Shown in pieces: positions 1 to 6,091 of a stretch of 11,632 bases of DNA. The stretch lies in NCBI GenBank assembly GCA_030728545.1, contig JANQZQ010000100.1:1-11632 (forward strand). The letters are read 5' to 3'. The position numbers and the translations under genes were made by a program. The notes beneath the pieces are model-generated. The model was given only the letters and a program-made list of their open reading frames with translations, did no database searches and was not told the DNA's origin. The DNA comes from Ilumatobacteraceae bacterium. Its GTDB lineage: Bacteria > Actinomycetota > Acidimicrobiia > Acidimicrobiales > Ilumatobacteraceae. The number at the start of each line of letters is the position of its first letter. Position 1 is the first letter of the stretch.

Positions 1-85
1 GCCCAACTCAGACCCATCTGGGACCCACTCGGCACCCAACTCGACCCGCCTTGACCCCAGCTCGGCTCCCGAGTGCTGTGCCTCT

Positions 86-103
86 TGACCTCAGCCGAGG
101 TCA
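86..103. repeat. Short perfect inverted repeat (hairpin or operator candidate)
   Basis: TGACCTC (86-92) and GAGGTCA (97-103) are perfect inverted arms of 7 bases around a 4-base AGCC loop. The right arm runs into the first tandem GGTCAC unit. A second, more distant inverted pair, TGACCCCAGC (52-61) and GCTGGGGTCA (122-131), surrounds it. The arms could fold in RNA or serve as a dimeric operator of the TGACC/GGTCA type. There is no T-run, so it is not a standard terminator. Confidence 0.55.
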
Positions 104-140
104 CAGGGCCGGGGTCACGGGGCTGGGGTCACGGCGTCGG
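99..140. repeat. Three tandem 14-bp repeats upstream of the ABC exporter
   Basis: Three adjacent 14-base units occupy 99-112, 113-126 and 127-140: GGTCACAGGGCCGG, GGTCACGGGGCTGG and GGTCACGGCGTCGG. Each begins GGTCAC and ends GG with no spacer between units. The period is not a multiple of three, so the array does not give a repeated peptide in any frame. This supports reading it as non-coding leader rather than as the N-terminus of the exporter. The function is unknown; a regulator-binding array or simple slippage are both possible. Confidence 0.8.
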
Positions 141-149
141 TATCGTCGC

Positions 150-154
150 GGGAG
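150..154 (+). promoter_or_regulatory. Ribosome binding site deciding the exporter start
   Basis: GGGAG lies 5 bases before the ATG at 160. An upstream in-frame GTG at 73 has no comparable site, and starting there would translate the repeat array. The site therefore favours ATG 160. Confidence 0.6.
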
Positions 155-159
155 TGCAG

Positions 160-2016
160 ATGCACCCCCATGCCCTGATTCCCCGCAACGCTGCAGCGGT
201 GTCAGGCCAGTCGCTGGAGCGTGCCACCTTGCGTCGAGTCGGTGAATTCGCCCGCCCCTACGCCACGACCATCGCTATCTTTTTGGCGGCCATCATCGCG
301 TCGGCCGTGGTGGCCTTGGTGCCGCCATTCGTTTTTCGCGCAATTATCGATACAGCGATTCCGGCCGGCAACCGCAGCCAAGTGTGGTGGCTGGCGTTAC
401 TGGCCGTTACTGCTGCGTTAGTCGAAGCAGCACTTGCCATCGTGCAACGCTGGGGGTCGGCCCAAATCGGTGAGGGCTTGATCTATGACCTGCGGGTTGC
501 ACTCTTTACCAAGGTGCAGCGCATGCCTATTGCATTCTTCACCCGCACCCAAACCGGGTCGCTGATTAGTCGTCTAAATAATGACGTGATTGGGGCCCAA
601 AGTGCAGTCACCTCCACTCTGGGCACCGCAGTGAGCAACTCCGTTGTGTTGGTAACCACCGTCGCAGCGATGCTCACCCTCGAGTGGCGCCTCACGGTGT
701 TGTCACTGGTGGTGCTGCCGGCTTTCATCATTCCGGCGCGCCGGGTTGGCAAGCGACTGCAAGCCATCGCTGCCAAACAGATGGATCTCAACGCCCAAAT
801 GAACACCCAGATGCAAGAACGCTTCAACGTGGCAGGCGCGTTGCTGGTCAAACTTTTTGGTCGCCACAAACAAGAAACTGATGCGTTCTCGGGCCGTGCC
901 GCTGGCGTTCGTGACTCGGGGGTCTTGGCTGCAATGTACGGACGCGTATTTTTTGTAGCACTCGGTCTGGTCGGGGCACTGGGTGCCGTAGCGGTCTATG
1001 GCATCGGCGCTCAACTCGTGGTCTCTGGCGACATCACTTCTGGCACGCTGGTGGCTCTGGCTGCACTCGTGGCCCGCGTGTACATGCCACTCACCGCACT
1101 CAGCAACGCACGCGTTGAGCTGCTCACTTCGTTCGTCAGTTTTGATCGCGTATTTGAGGTGCTGGATGCACCAGTTGCCATCAGCGACCGCGCAGGTGCC
1201 TACGACCTGGTTGCCCCGCAGGGCCGGATCGAGTTTGACCACGTCACGTTTCGCTATCCCCCGGCTGCATCAGTGTCGGTGCCTTCACTCGAAGCACCTG
1301 GTGCACCAACCGGAGACCCTGACCGCGATGTGTTGCGCGATGTCTCGCTCGCCGTGGCGCCGGGGGAAACCGTCGCCATTGTCGGGCCTTCGGGTTCGGG
1401 CAAAACGACGTTGGCGTCGTTGATTCCACGTTTGTACGACGCAACTGCCGGTGTCGTGCGCATCGACGGCCACGACGTACGCGACTTGACCGCAGATTCA
1501 CTACATGCCGCAATTGGCGTGGTGTCGCAGGACCCCCACTTGTTTCATGAAAGCATCGAGTCCAACCTGCGTTACGCCCGGCCCAGCGCCACCGACGCCG
1601 ACATCGTTGCTGCGTGTGTTGGTGCGCGAATCCACGACACGATTGCCGCGCTGCCTGACGGGTACCAAACTGTTGTCGGCGAACGTGGCTACCGATTCTC
1701 GGGTGGCGAAAAACAGCGTTTGGCAATCGCCCGGTTGCTGCTCAAAAATCCGGTGCTCATGATTTTGGACGAAGCCACCAGCCATCTGGACAATGAAAAT
1801 GAATCCCTCGTGCAGTCGGCATTGGATGATGCAATGCGTGGTCGCACCGCCGTCGTCATCGCCCATCGCTTGTCAACAATCGTCTCCGCAGACCGCATCT
1901 TGGTGGTGGAAGATGGCCGCATTGTCGAACAAGGCAGCCACGCCGAGCTCATGGCGCTCGAGGGTGCCTACGCCCGCCAAGTGCATGCTGGCGAAACCAC
2001 CACAACACTGCGCTAG
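160..2016 (+). CDS. ABC exporter half-transporter (fused membrane domain and ATPase)
   Basis: This 618-residue protein joins a type-IV exporter membrane domain (about residues 30-330, six predicted helices, first one near 35-55) to an ABC ATPase domain (about 356-605), a normal length for the MsbA/LmrA-like family. Such proteins dimerise in the cytoplasmic membrane and expel a substrate using ATP; the substrate cannot be read from sequence. Visible motifs are Walker A GPSGSGKTT (409-417), the Q-loop Gln457, the signature FSGGEKQR (513-520), Walker B VLMILDEAT (532-540) and switch His569. The A-loop Tyr366 is followed by an extra Pro/Ser-rich stretch of about 20 residues containing 'SLE' (about 367-389), which I recall as usual in an actinobacterial subgroup. 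The start is ATG 160, not GTG 73, because of the ribosome site and the repeat array upstream. It stands alone on this strand and converges on the ligase gene. Confidence 0.93.
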   Translation: MHPHALIPRNAAAVSGQSLERATLRRVGEFARPYATTIAIFLAAIIASAVVALVPPFVFRAIIDTAIPAGNRSQVWWLALLAVTAALVEAALAIVQRWGSAQIGEGLIYDLRVALFTKVQRMPIAFFTRTQTGSLISRLNNDVIGAQSAVTSTLGTAVSNSVVLVTTVAAMLTLEWRLTVLSLVVLPAFIIPARRVGKRLQAIAAKQMDLNAQMNTQMQERFNVAGALLVKLFGRHKQETDAFSGRAAGVRDSGVLAAMYGRVFFVALGLVGALGAVAVYGIGAQLVVSGDITSGTLVALAALVARVYMPLTALSNARVELLTSFVSFDRVFEVLDAPVAISDRAGAYDLVAPQGRIEFDHVTFRYPPAASVSVPSLEAPGAPTGDPDRDVLRDVSLAVAPGETVAIVGPSGSGKTTLASLIPRLYDATAGVVRIDGHDVRDLTADSLHAAIGVVSQDPHLFHESIESNLRYARPSATDADIVAACVGARIHDTIAALPDGYQTVVGERGYRFSGGEKQRLAIARLLLKNPVLMILDEATSHLDNENESLVQSALDDAMRGRTAVVIAHRLSTIVSADRILVVEDGRIVEQGSHAELMALEGAYARQVHAGETTTTLR

Positions 2017-2032
2017 CCCAGTTGCGTTGATT

Positions 2033-2046
2033 GTCGCCGCGGCGAC
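2033..2046. terminator. GC-rich palindrome between convergent genes, possible weak terminator
   Basis: GTCGCCGCGGCGAC is a perfect 14-base palindrome in the 32-base gap between the exporter stop and the minus-strand ligase stop. It can form a 5-base-pair hairpin with a CGCG loop on either strand. There is no T-tract, so it is a weak candidate for a bidirectional terminator and may be incidental. Confidence 0.3.
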
Positions 2047-2048
2047 GG

Positions 2049-2744
2049 TCAGCCCAGCTTTGTCGCTAAAGCAATAGCAGCTCGGTGACCCACGTCGTCG
2101 AGTGCATCGCCAACACCGCACGCATCGCGCAAGGTTGCCGGCACCGCCACCGCCAGCAACGACTCGTGTAGTGCAACGTCGATAGCACGAAACAGCGTGC
2201 ACTGAAATCGGGCGGCATCCTTGGTGCGTCGTTGCGAAATACCGACAACTTTTTTGCCAGCCACGCTGTCTGATTCGCTGCGTAGCACTTCACCGGGGCC
2301 AACTGCCGCGAAACACACGCTGCGCTCCAGCGCACTGGCCGCCAGCTTGTTGCGGTGCACCCGCCAGGAATGCATTGCATCCACTTGTTGCAACACTTCG
2401 CACCACACTTCACCGACCCACCATGTGGCCCGCTCCACATCGTCGTGCCACAGTGGATGCCCGCGTGGCACCGTCACATCGATCCACACATGATTATGAG
2501 GCTGCAAGATCACGATTCCGCCACCGCTACGCCGCCGCACGACGTCGAAACCCTGGTCGTTGGCGCGATCAACGTTCACGATGTCTTGGGCCTGCGTACT
2601 GCCGAGCACTACTGCGGCACGGCTGATAGCAAGTACTTCCACACCTGCCAGCGCCGCAATCGGGCGATGGTGCAGTGTTGCAACATCACCATCTATGCGA
2701 CGCACGTTGCTATCTGCGCGATGCACGTTCGCCGCGTCGCTCAT
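2049..2744 (-). CDS. Lipoate/octanoate-protein ligase family protein (BPL/LplA/LipB fold)
   Basis: The 231-residue protein carries the hallmark of the biotin/lipoate ligase fold: RRSGGGIVIL (71-80), which binds acyl-adenylate in lipoate ligases, then GKKVVGISQRRTKD (163-176), where a Lys is the usual catalytic/binding lysine. It probably attaches or transfers lipoyl or octanoyl groups to E2 or GcvH proteins in the cytoplasm. It lacks the C-terminal accessory domain of long LplA enzymes (about 340 residues). Cys144 in the VCFAAVGPGEV stretch sits roughly where LipM-type octanoyltransferases have a Cys, so transfer rather than ligation is possible; this placement is by eye. The start is ATG 2744 because it overlaps the HNH stop as ATGA, implying translational coupling. 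An upstream in-frame codon at 2807 would overlap the HNH gene by 67 bases. Exact activity is uncertain. Confidence 0.75.
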   Translation of the reverse strand: MSDAANVHRADSNVRRIDGDVATLHHRPIAALAGVEVLAISRAAVVLGSTQAQDIVNVDRANDQGFDVVRRRSGGGIVILQPHNHVWIDVTVPRGHPLWHDDVERATWWVGEVWCEVLQQVDAMHSWRVHRNKLAASALERSVCFAAVGPGEVLRSESDSVAGKKVVGISQRRTKDAARFQCTLFRAIDVALHESLLAVAVPATLRDACGVGDALDDVGHRAAIALATKLG

Positions 2745-3238
2745 GAAGCGATGGATAGATACTGCTTCCACGCCTCCGGCACTTTTTGCACCGACACGGT
2801 GATCCACGCCAGATCACGCGGCAGGTGTGGCGTCTTGGCCAAAATCATTCCCGCTTCTTTGGGTGTGCGGTCGCGTTTATGCAAGTTGCAGGTGCGACAC
2901 GCTGCTGCCACGTTTTCCCAAGCGTGCTCACCACCCCGCGACTTGGGCATCACATGGTCGATGGAATCAGCCGGCCGACCGCAGTACTGACACTTGTAGC
3001 CGTCACGCGCAAACACAGCACGACGCGACAACGCGGTGCGCCGACGAAATGGGGCCCGCACCACGTAATTGAGACGAATCACCAATGGTGCTCGCATCAC
3101 TAATGTTTCGGCACGCACTTCGGTGCCGTCATCTTCGATGATTTCAGCTTTTTCAGACAGCACCAGACAAATTGCTCGTCGTGCTGAAACCACACTCAAC
3201 GGCTCGAATGTTGCATTGAGAACGAGCGCGCTTCTCAT
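2741..3238 (-). CDS. HNH endonuclease-like protein with Cys4 zinc site
   Basis: This 165-residue protein has an N-terminal conserved segment (1-70, starting MRSALVLNATFEPLSVV) and a C-terminal HNH domain (about 71-125). The zinc knuckles are C83xxC86 and C114xxC117. The catalytic-type residues are Asp94-His95 (SIDHVMPKSRGG), Asn109 (ENVAAAC) and His120 (NLHK). Proteins with this arrangement are widely conserved as single chromosomal genes in actinobacteria and cyanobacteria, and their cellular role is not established. DNA nicking or cleavage is inferred from the fold. ATG 3238 is chosen because it begins the conserved N-terminus and lies 4 bases after the stop of the preceding gene; the longer frame to 3286 would overlap that gene. 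It ends in an ATGA overlap with the ligase gene. Confidence 0.88.
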   Translation of the reverse strand: MRSALVLNATFEPLSVVSARRAICLVLSEKAEIIEDDGTEVRAETLVMRAPLVIRLNYVVRAPFRRRTALSRRAVFARDGYKCQYCGRPADSIDHVMPKSRGGEHAWENVAAACRTCNLHKRDRTPKEAGMILAKTPHLPRDLAWITVSVQKVPEAWKQYLSIAS

Positions 3239-3242
3239 GTGA

Positions 3243-3515
3243 CTACGCCCTGGGTCTTTTTCTACTTTGATGGCGCCGATAGCCACGACACCACGCCAGG
3301 TAGGTCACCATGTCGTTAGCTGTAGGTCGGTGCATGGCATCACCGTACTGCGTCTCCATACGGAAGCGTAAGTACCGCGCGTCAGGTAACGGCAGGAACG
3401 GTGCCCGATGCCACCAGCCGTTCGGCGCCAACCGAAAAATTTGACCTACTGCCGTAGACCACAGCTCTGGTCGCCGAGCGACTGCTGCAGCTGCTTTCCA
3501 CCACGATGACTTCAT
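3243..3515 (-). CDS. Small conserved actinobacterial-type protein, function unknown
   Basis: The 90-residue basic protein has no signal peptide or membrane helix. A central aromatic/proline-rich segment (LAPNGWWHRAPFLPLPD, about residues 29-45) is followed by YLRFRMETQYGD and a helix ending VTYLAWCRGYR. I recall similar short proteins with a 'GWW..PPFLPLP..YLRFR.ETAYG' pattern in many actinobacteria, annotated as hypothetical. It sits 8 bases after the acyl-CoA dehydrogenase stop and 4 bases before the HNH start, which supports it as a real operon member. No function can be assigned. Confidence 0.8.
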   Translation of the reverse strand: MKSSWWKAAAAVARRPELWSTAVGQIFRLAPNGWWHRAPFLPLPDARYLRFRMETQYGDAMHRPTANDMVTYLAWCRGYRRHQSRKRPRA

Positions 3516-3523
3516 CGCGCCGC

Positions 3524-4744
3524 TCAGTTCGGTTTTGGTTCTTTCGGCAGGCCAAGCACCATTTCACCGATGATGTTGCGCTGAATCTGTGACGAGCCTG
3601 CGTAAATGGTTCCGGCTCGCGCGTTAAGAAACGTCATTGCCCAACTCATGCTCGAGTTGGCAGCACCTGGGTCGTCGGTTTGAAATGCCGTGCTTGGCTT
3701 GCGCCCAACGGGAATCATTGCATCCATCCCCATAATGTCGATTGCCAGTTCGGTTGACTTGGTGTGATACTCGCTCCAGTACAGCTTTGACACCGCGCCA
3801 TCAGGGCCCGGGTGATGGCCTGCCAAAAACTTGGTCAACGTGCGTCGTCCGAGATACTTCATGATCTGCACCTTCGTATAGCACCATGCCAATCGCTGAC
3901 GGATGCGCGGATCGTTGATGACACCACGTTCGGTGGCAAGCGCAACGAGACGGTCGAACTCTGCTTCGTATCGAATTGGCCCGGTGGCTGCTGCTTCACC
4001 ACGTTCGAAACCCAACAGTGCCATCGCAATAGCCCAACCGTTATTAACACCACCAACCACATTGTCTTTCGGCACGCGAACATCGGTGTAGAACACCTCG
4101 TTGAACTCGCTCTCGCCCGAGATCATCTTGATCGGACGCACCTCGATGCCGGGTTGACGCATGTCAACGAGCATGAACGAAATGCCCTTGTGCTTGGCCA
4201 CCGTCGCGTCGGTGCGCGCCAAGGTAAAGATATGAGTGGCGAGGTGCCCGGCTGAGGTCCAGATTTTTTGACCGTTCAGCACCCATTCATCGCCATCCAA
4301 TTCGGCTTTCAAACCGATGTTGCTCAAGTCGCTTCCAGCGTTCGGCTCGCTATAGCCCTGACACCAGATGTCGTCACCGGCAATGATGCGCGGCAAGTAA
4401 TAACGCTTTTGTTCTTCGCTTCCGAATAGCAAAAGTGTGTTGCCCAACATCTGGATGCCGAACACATCGTTCATCGCCCCGGTTGGCACCCCGGCGCGGG
4501 TGAACTCTTCAGCGACAATCACTTGTTCGAGTGCGGACAATCCACCGCCGCCATAGGCCGTTGGCCAACCCGGTGCCAGATAGCCGCTCTGGGCGAGATG
4601 TACTCGCCACTGAGCAATAAAAGTTTCGAGTTCTTGTCCGTCGAGGCCACCGATGCCCTTCCAGCTGGCGGGTAATTTTTCGGCGAGGAAGGCCTGCACC
4701 TTTTCGCGGTAGGCCTCGGCTTCAGGGGTATAGGTCGGACGCAT
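3524..4744 (-). CDS. Acyl-CoA dehydrogenase (FAD-dependent)
   Basis: The 406-residue protein spans a complete acyl-CoA dehydrogenase: N-terminal helices (1-120), the FAD/substrate strand region WCQGYSEPNAGSDLSN (127-142) and LNGQKIWTSAGH (156-167), and the C-terminal helical domain ending GTIYAGSSQIQRNIIGEMVLGLP (378-400). It should oxidise an acyl-CoA to the 2-enoyl-CoA, passing electrons to electron-transfer flavoprotein; chain type (fatty acid, branched or steroid side chain) is not readable. The MCAD-type catalytic Glu in 'YEGT' is Ala382 here. Glu247 in GFERG may serve instead, as at the isovaleryl-CoA dehydrogenase position. ATG 4744 is preferred because MRPTYTPEAEAYREKV resembles a family N-terminus and a leaderless-type box precedes it; a GTG at 4792 overlapping the kinase stop would add 16 unlikely residues. 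Confidence 0.92.
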   Translation of the reverse strand: MRPTYTPEAEAYREKVQAFLAEKLPASWKGIGGLDGQELETFIAQWRVHLAQSGYLAPGWPTAYGGGGLSALEQVIVAEEFTRAGVPTGAMNDVFGIQMLGNTLLLFGSEEQKRYYLPRIIAGDDIWCQGYSEPNAGSDLSNIGLKAELDGDEWVLNGQKIWTSAGHLATHIFTLARTDATVAKHKGISFMLVDMRQPGIEVRPIKMISGESEFNEVFYTDVRVPKDNVVGGVNNGWAIAMALLGFERGEAAATGPIRYEAEFDRLVALATERGVINDPRIRQRLAWCYTKVQIMKYLGRRTLTKFLAGHHPGPDGAVSKLYWSEYHTKSTELAIDIMGMDAMIPVGRKPSTAFQTDDPGAANSSMSWAMTFLNARAGTIYAGSSQIQRNIIGEMVLGLPKEPKPN

Positions 4745-4757
4745 AACGCCGACGCTA
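4745..4757 (-). promoter_or_regulatory. Leaderless-type -10 box in front of the acyl-CoA dehydrogenase
   Basis: Read on the minus strand, TAGCGT (4757-4752) is followed by exactly 7 bases and then the ATG at 4744. A TANNNT box 7 bases before the start is what leaderless actinobacterial transcripts show. No Shine-Dalgarno sequence is visible. The -35 region is unconvincing. The same ACTAGCGT-N7-ATG arrangement occurs before the polymerase IV gene. Confidence 0.45.
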
Positions 4758-4791
4758 GTTGAGCACCCCAAGCACGCCAGCACCCAGCCCA

Positions 4792-5652
4792 CTATGCCAA
4801 TTGGCGGCGGGCGATTGCTGCAGCGCCCACGAGTGGCGCATCGCCACCTAGGCCTGCGGGGAGCAACCTGATGCCGCGGGCAAACTCGATAGCGGCATAG
4901 CGATCTGCTTCGGTTTGCGCGGCACGAAAAAATGGTTCGCCAAAACCCAGGGCCACCGAGCCACCGATGACGGCCAAGCGCAAGTCCAACAGCGCAGCCA
5001 CTGACGCCACTGCTCGACCGACATACATGCCGGTCTGCTCAATGACGTGGGCGGGTGCCTCGGCCGCTGGTTGGCCGGTCATTTCACCAATGGCCGTGCC
5101 CGATGCGACGGCTTCAAGACAACCGCGTGCCCCGCACTTGCATAATCGACCATTGGGCACCACGCAGATATGGCCAATATGGCCGGCGTTGCCGCTATCG
5201 CCATCAAGCAACCTGCCGTCGGTGATGATGCCCCCACCCACCCCAGTAGACACCACCATGCCGATGACATCACGGCATCCCGCTGCTGCCCCACACCAGG
5301 TTTCGCCAAGCACGACGGCTTTGGCGTCGTTGTCGACGAATGTTGCCAGACCGGTGAGTTGAGCCAGCGATGATCGCAACGCAAAGTTGCGCCACGATGG
5401 AATACTCAGTGTTGACACCTTGTCGCCGTTGTCAGACATCGGCCCACCCGCACCGACACCGCAAGCAATCAACTGCAGGTGCGCAGCGCCCGCCATTACT
5501 CGGCCAACCAACCCCGAAAGGGCATCCCACACTTGCGCTGGGGGTGTTGCGCAGCGTTCTTGGGCGAGCACTCGCCCATCGAGCGACACCACACCGCACG
5601 ACAACTTGGTTCCGCCAATATCCACGGCCAAATAGGCGCGCTCGGCGGTCAT
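4792..5652 (-). CDS. ROK-family sugar kinase (glucokinase-like)
   Basis: The 286-residue protein has the ROK kinase layout: phosphate loop DIGGTK (11-16), the catalytic Asp109 in FVDNDAKAVVLGE, STGVGGGII (135-143), and the zinc signature with His161 followed by CKCGARGCLE (171-180). A second ATP-site glycine motif, VIGGSVALG, lies at 228-236. It probably phosphorylates a hexose such as glucose in the cytoplasm. There is no N-terminal helix-turn-helix, so it is a kinase and not a ROK repressor. In the usual 'GE.GH' motif the Glu is His158 (AGHIGH), which may alter sugar choice. ATG 5652 is chosen because the conserved domain starts at residue 7; it lies 10 bases after the DUF3040 gene. Its stop overlaps, by one base, an alternative GTG start of the dehydrogenase. 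Confidence 0.9.
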   Translation of the reverse strand: MTAERAYLAVDIGGTKLSCGVVSLDGRVLAQERCATPPAQVWDALSGLVGRVMAGAAHLQLIACGVGAGGPMSDNGDKVSTLSIPSWRNFALRSSLAQLTGLATFVDNDAKAVVLGETWCGAAAGCRDVIGMVVSTGVGGGIITDGRLLDGDSGNAGHIGHICVVPNGRLCKCGARGCLEAVASGTAIGEMTGQPAAEAPAHVIEQTGMYVGRAVASVAALLDLRLAVIGGSVALGFGEPFFRAAQTEADRYAAIEFARGIRLLPAGLGGDAPLVGAAAIARRQLA

Positions 5653-5662
5653 GACGAGATGG

Positions 5663-6016
5663 TTACTGGTCGCGGCCCATCTTGTCACGCATTTGCTTGG
5701 CGTTTTCGCGCGTGGTGCGCAACATGGTGGCGAAGTCACTCAGACCCACCTTGCCTACGGCACGTAGTTCACGTTCGATAACCAGCACACAACCAAGCAT
5801 GAGCGCAAAGCCAGCGAAGCCCGCCGAAAAATGAATTTGCAAACCGACGAACACCAACGCCAACGACGCCACTGCCCCGAGGGCAGCTAAGCGCACTTTT
5901 TTTACTGCGGGTCGGTACAAGCCCGATGGCGATACCGCTTGAGCGAAACGCTCGTCGCTTTCGAGCTGCGCTTCGATCTGGCGAAGAATCTGTTGTTCAT
6001 TGTCAGACAACGGCAC
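5663..6016 (-). CDS. DUF3040 family membrane protein
   Basis: The 117-residue protein begins MPLSDNEQQILRQIEAQL, matching the characteristic 'PLSe.Eq..L..iE..L' start of DUF3040 proteins, which are mostly actinobacterial. Two adjacent membrane helices follow (about 42-61 and 64-81), with a charged C-terminal tail (82-117), so both ends are probably cytoplasmic. The role of the family is unknown. The start is GTG 6016: GAGGTG lies 6 bases upstream and the resulting N-terminus fits the family. A GTG at 6025 would overlap the ribosome site. It is the first gene of the minus-strand cluster, 10 bases before the sugar kinase. Confidence 0.85.
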   Translation of the reverse strand: MPLSDNEQQILRQIEAQLESDERFAQAVSPSGLYRPAVKKVRLAALGAVASLALVFVGLQIHFSAGFAGFALMLGCVLVIERELRAVGKVGLSDFATMLRTTRENAKQMRDKMGRDQ

Positions 6017-6022
6017 GTTATG

Positions 6023-6028
6023 CACCTC
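6023..6028 (-). promoter_or_regulatory. Shine-Dalgarno site fixing the DUF3040 start
   Basis: On the minus strand GAGGTG is followed by 6 bases and GTG at 6016. It is the clearest ribosome binding site in the window and favours 6016 over the in-frame GTG at 6025. Confidence 0.65.
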
Positions 6029-6062
6029 GTGGGGCTAGGACGGCAAACTTCATGAGAACTAG

Positions 6063-6091
6063 ACCTTAGTAGCGCCGTGTGATGTTGTCAC
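6063..6091 (-). promoter_or_regulatory. Candidate promoter of the minus-strand operon
   Basis: On the minus strand GTGACA (6091-6086, five of six matches to TTGACA) is followed by a 17-base spacer and TAAGGT (6068-6063, TANNNT form). Transcription would start near 6056, giving a leader of about 40 bases that includes the GAGGTG ribosome site. It overlaps the last codon and stop of the polymerase IV gene. Read-through from that gene is also possible. Confidence 0.4.

Noticed and set aside
73..159. N-terminal extension of the exporter from GTG 73
   Set aside because: It would translate the 14-bp repeat array into low-complexity Gly-rich sequence. The ribosome site and usual family length favour ATG 160.
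703..1242. 179-codon minus-strand open frame opposite the ABC exporter
   Set aside because: It is an antisense shadow of the membrane domain; no motif or ribosome site supports it.
2355..2990. 211-codon plus-strand open frame opposite the ligase and HNH genes
   Set aside because: The translation is rich in His, Cys and Arg without domain features, and it spans the junction of two well-supported opposite-strand genes.
2741..3238. HNH gene as a homing endonuclease, restriction or defence component
   Set aside because: It is not inside an intron or intein, has no methylase or defence neighbours, and belongs to a conserved chromosomal type within a housekeeping cluster.
4745..4792. GTG 4792 as dehydrogenase start, giving a lipobox-like VLACLGC stretch
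   Set aside because: The added residues do not match family N-termini and the enzyme is cytoplasmic. ATG 4744 has a better N-terminus and a leaderless-type box.
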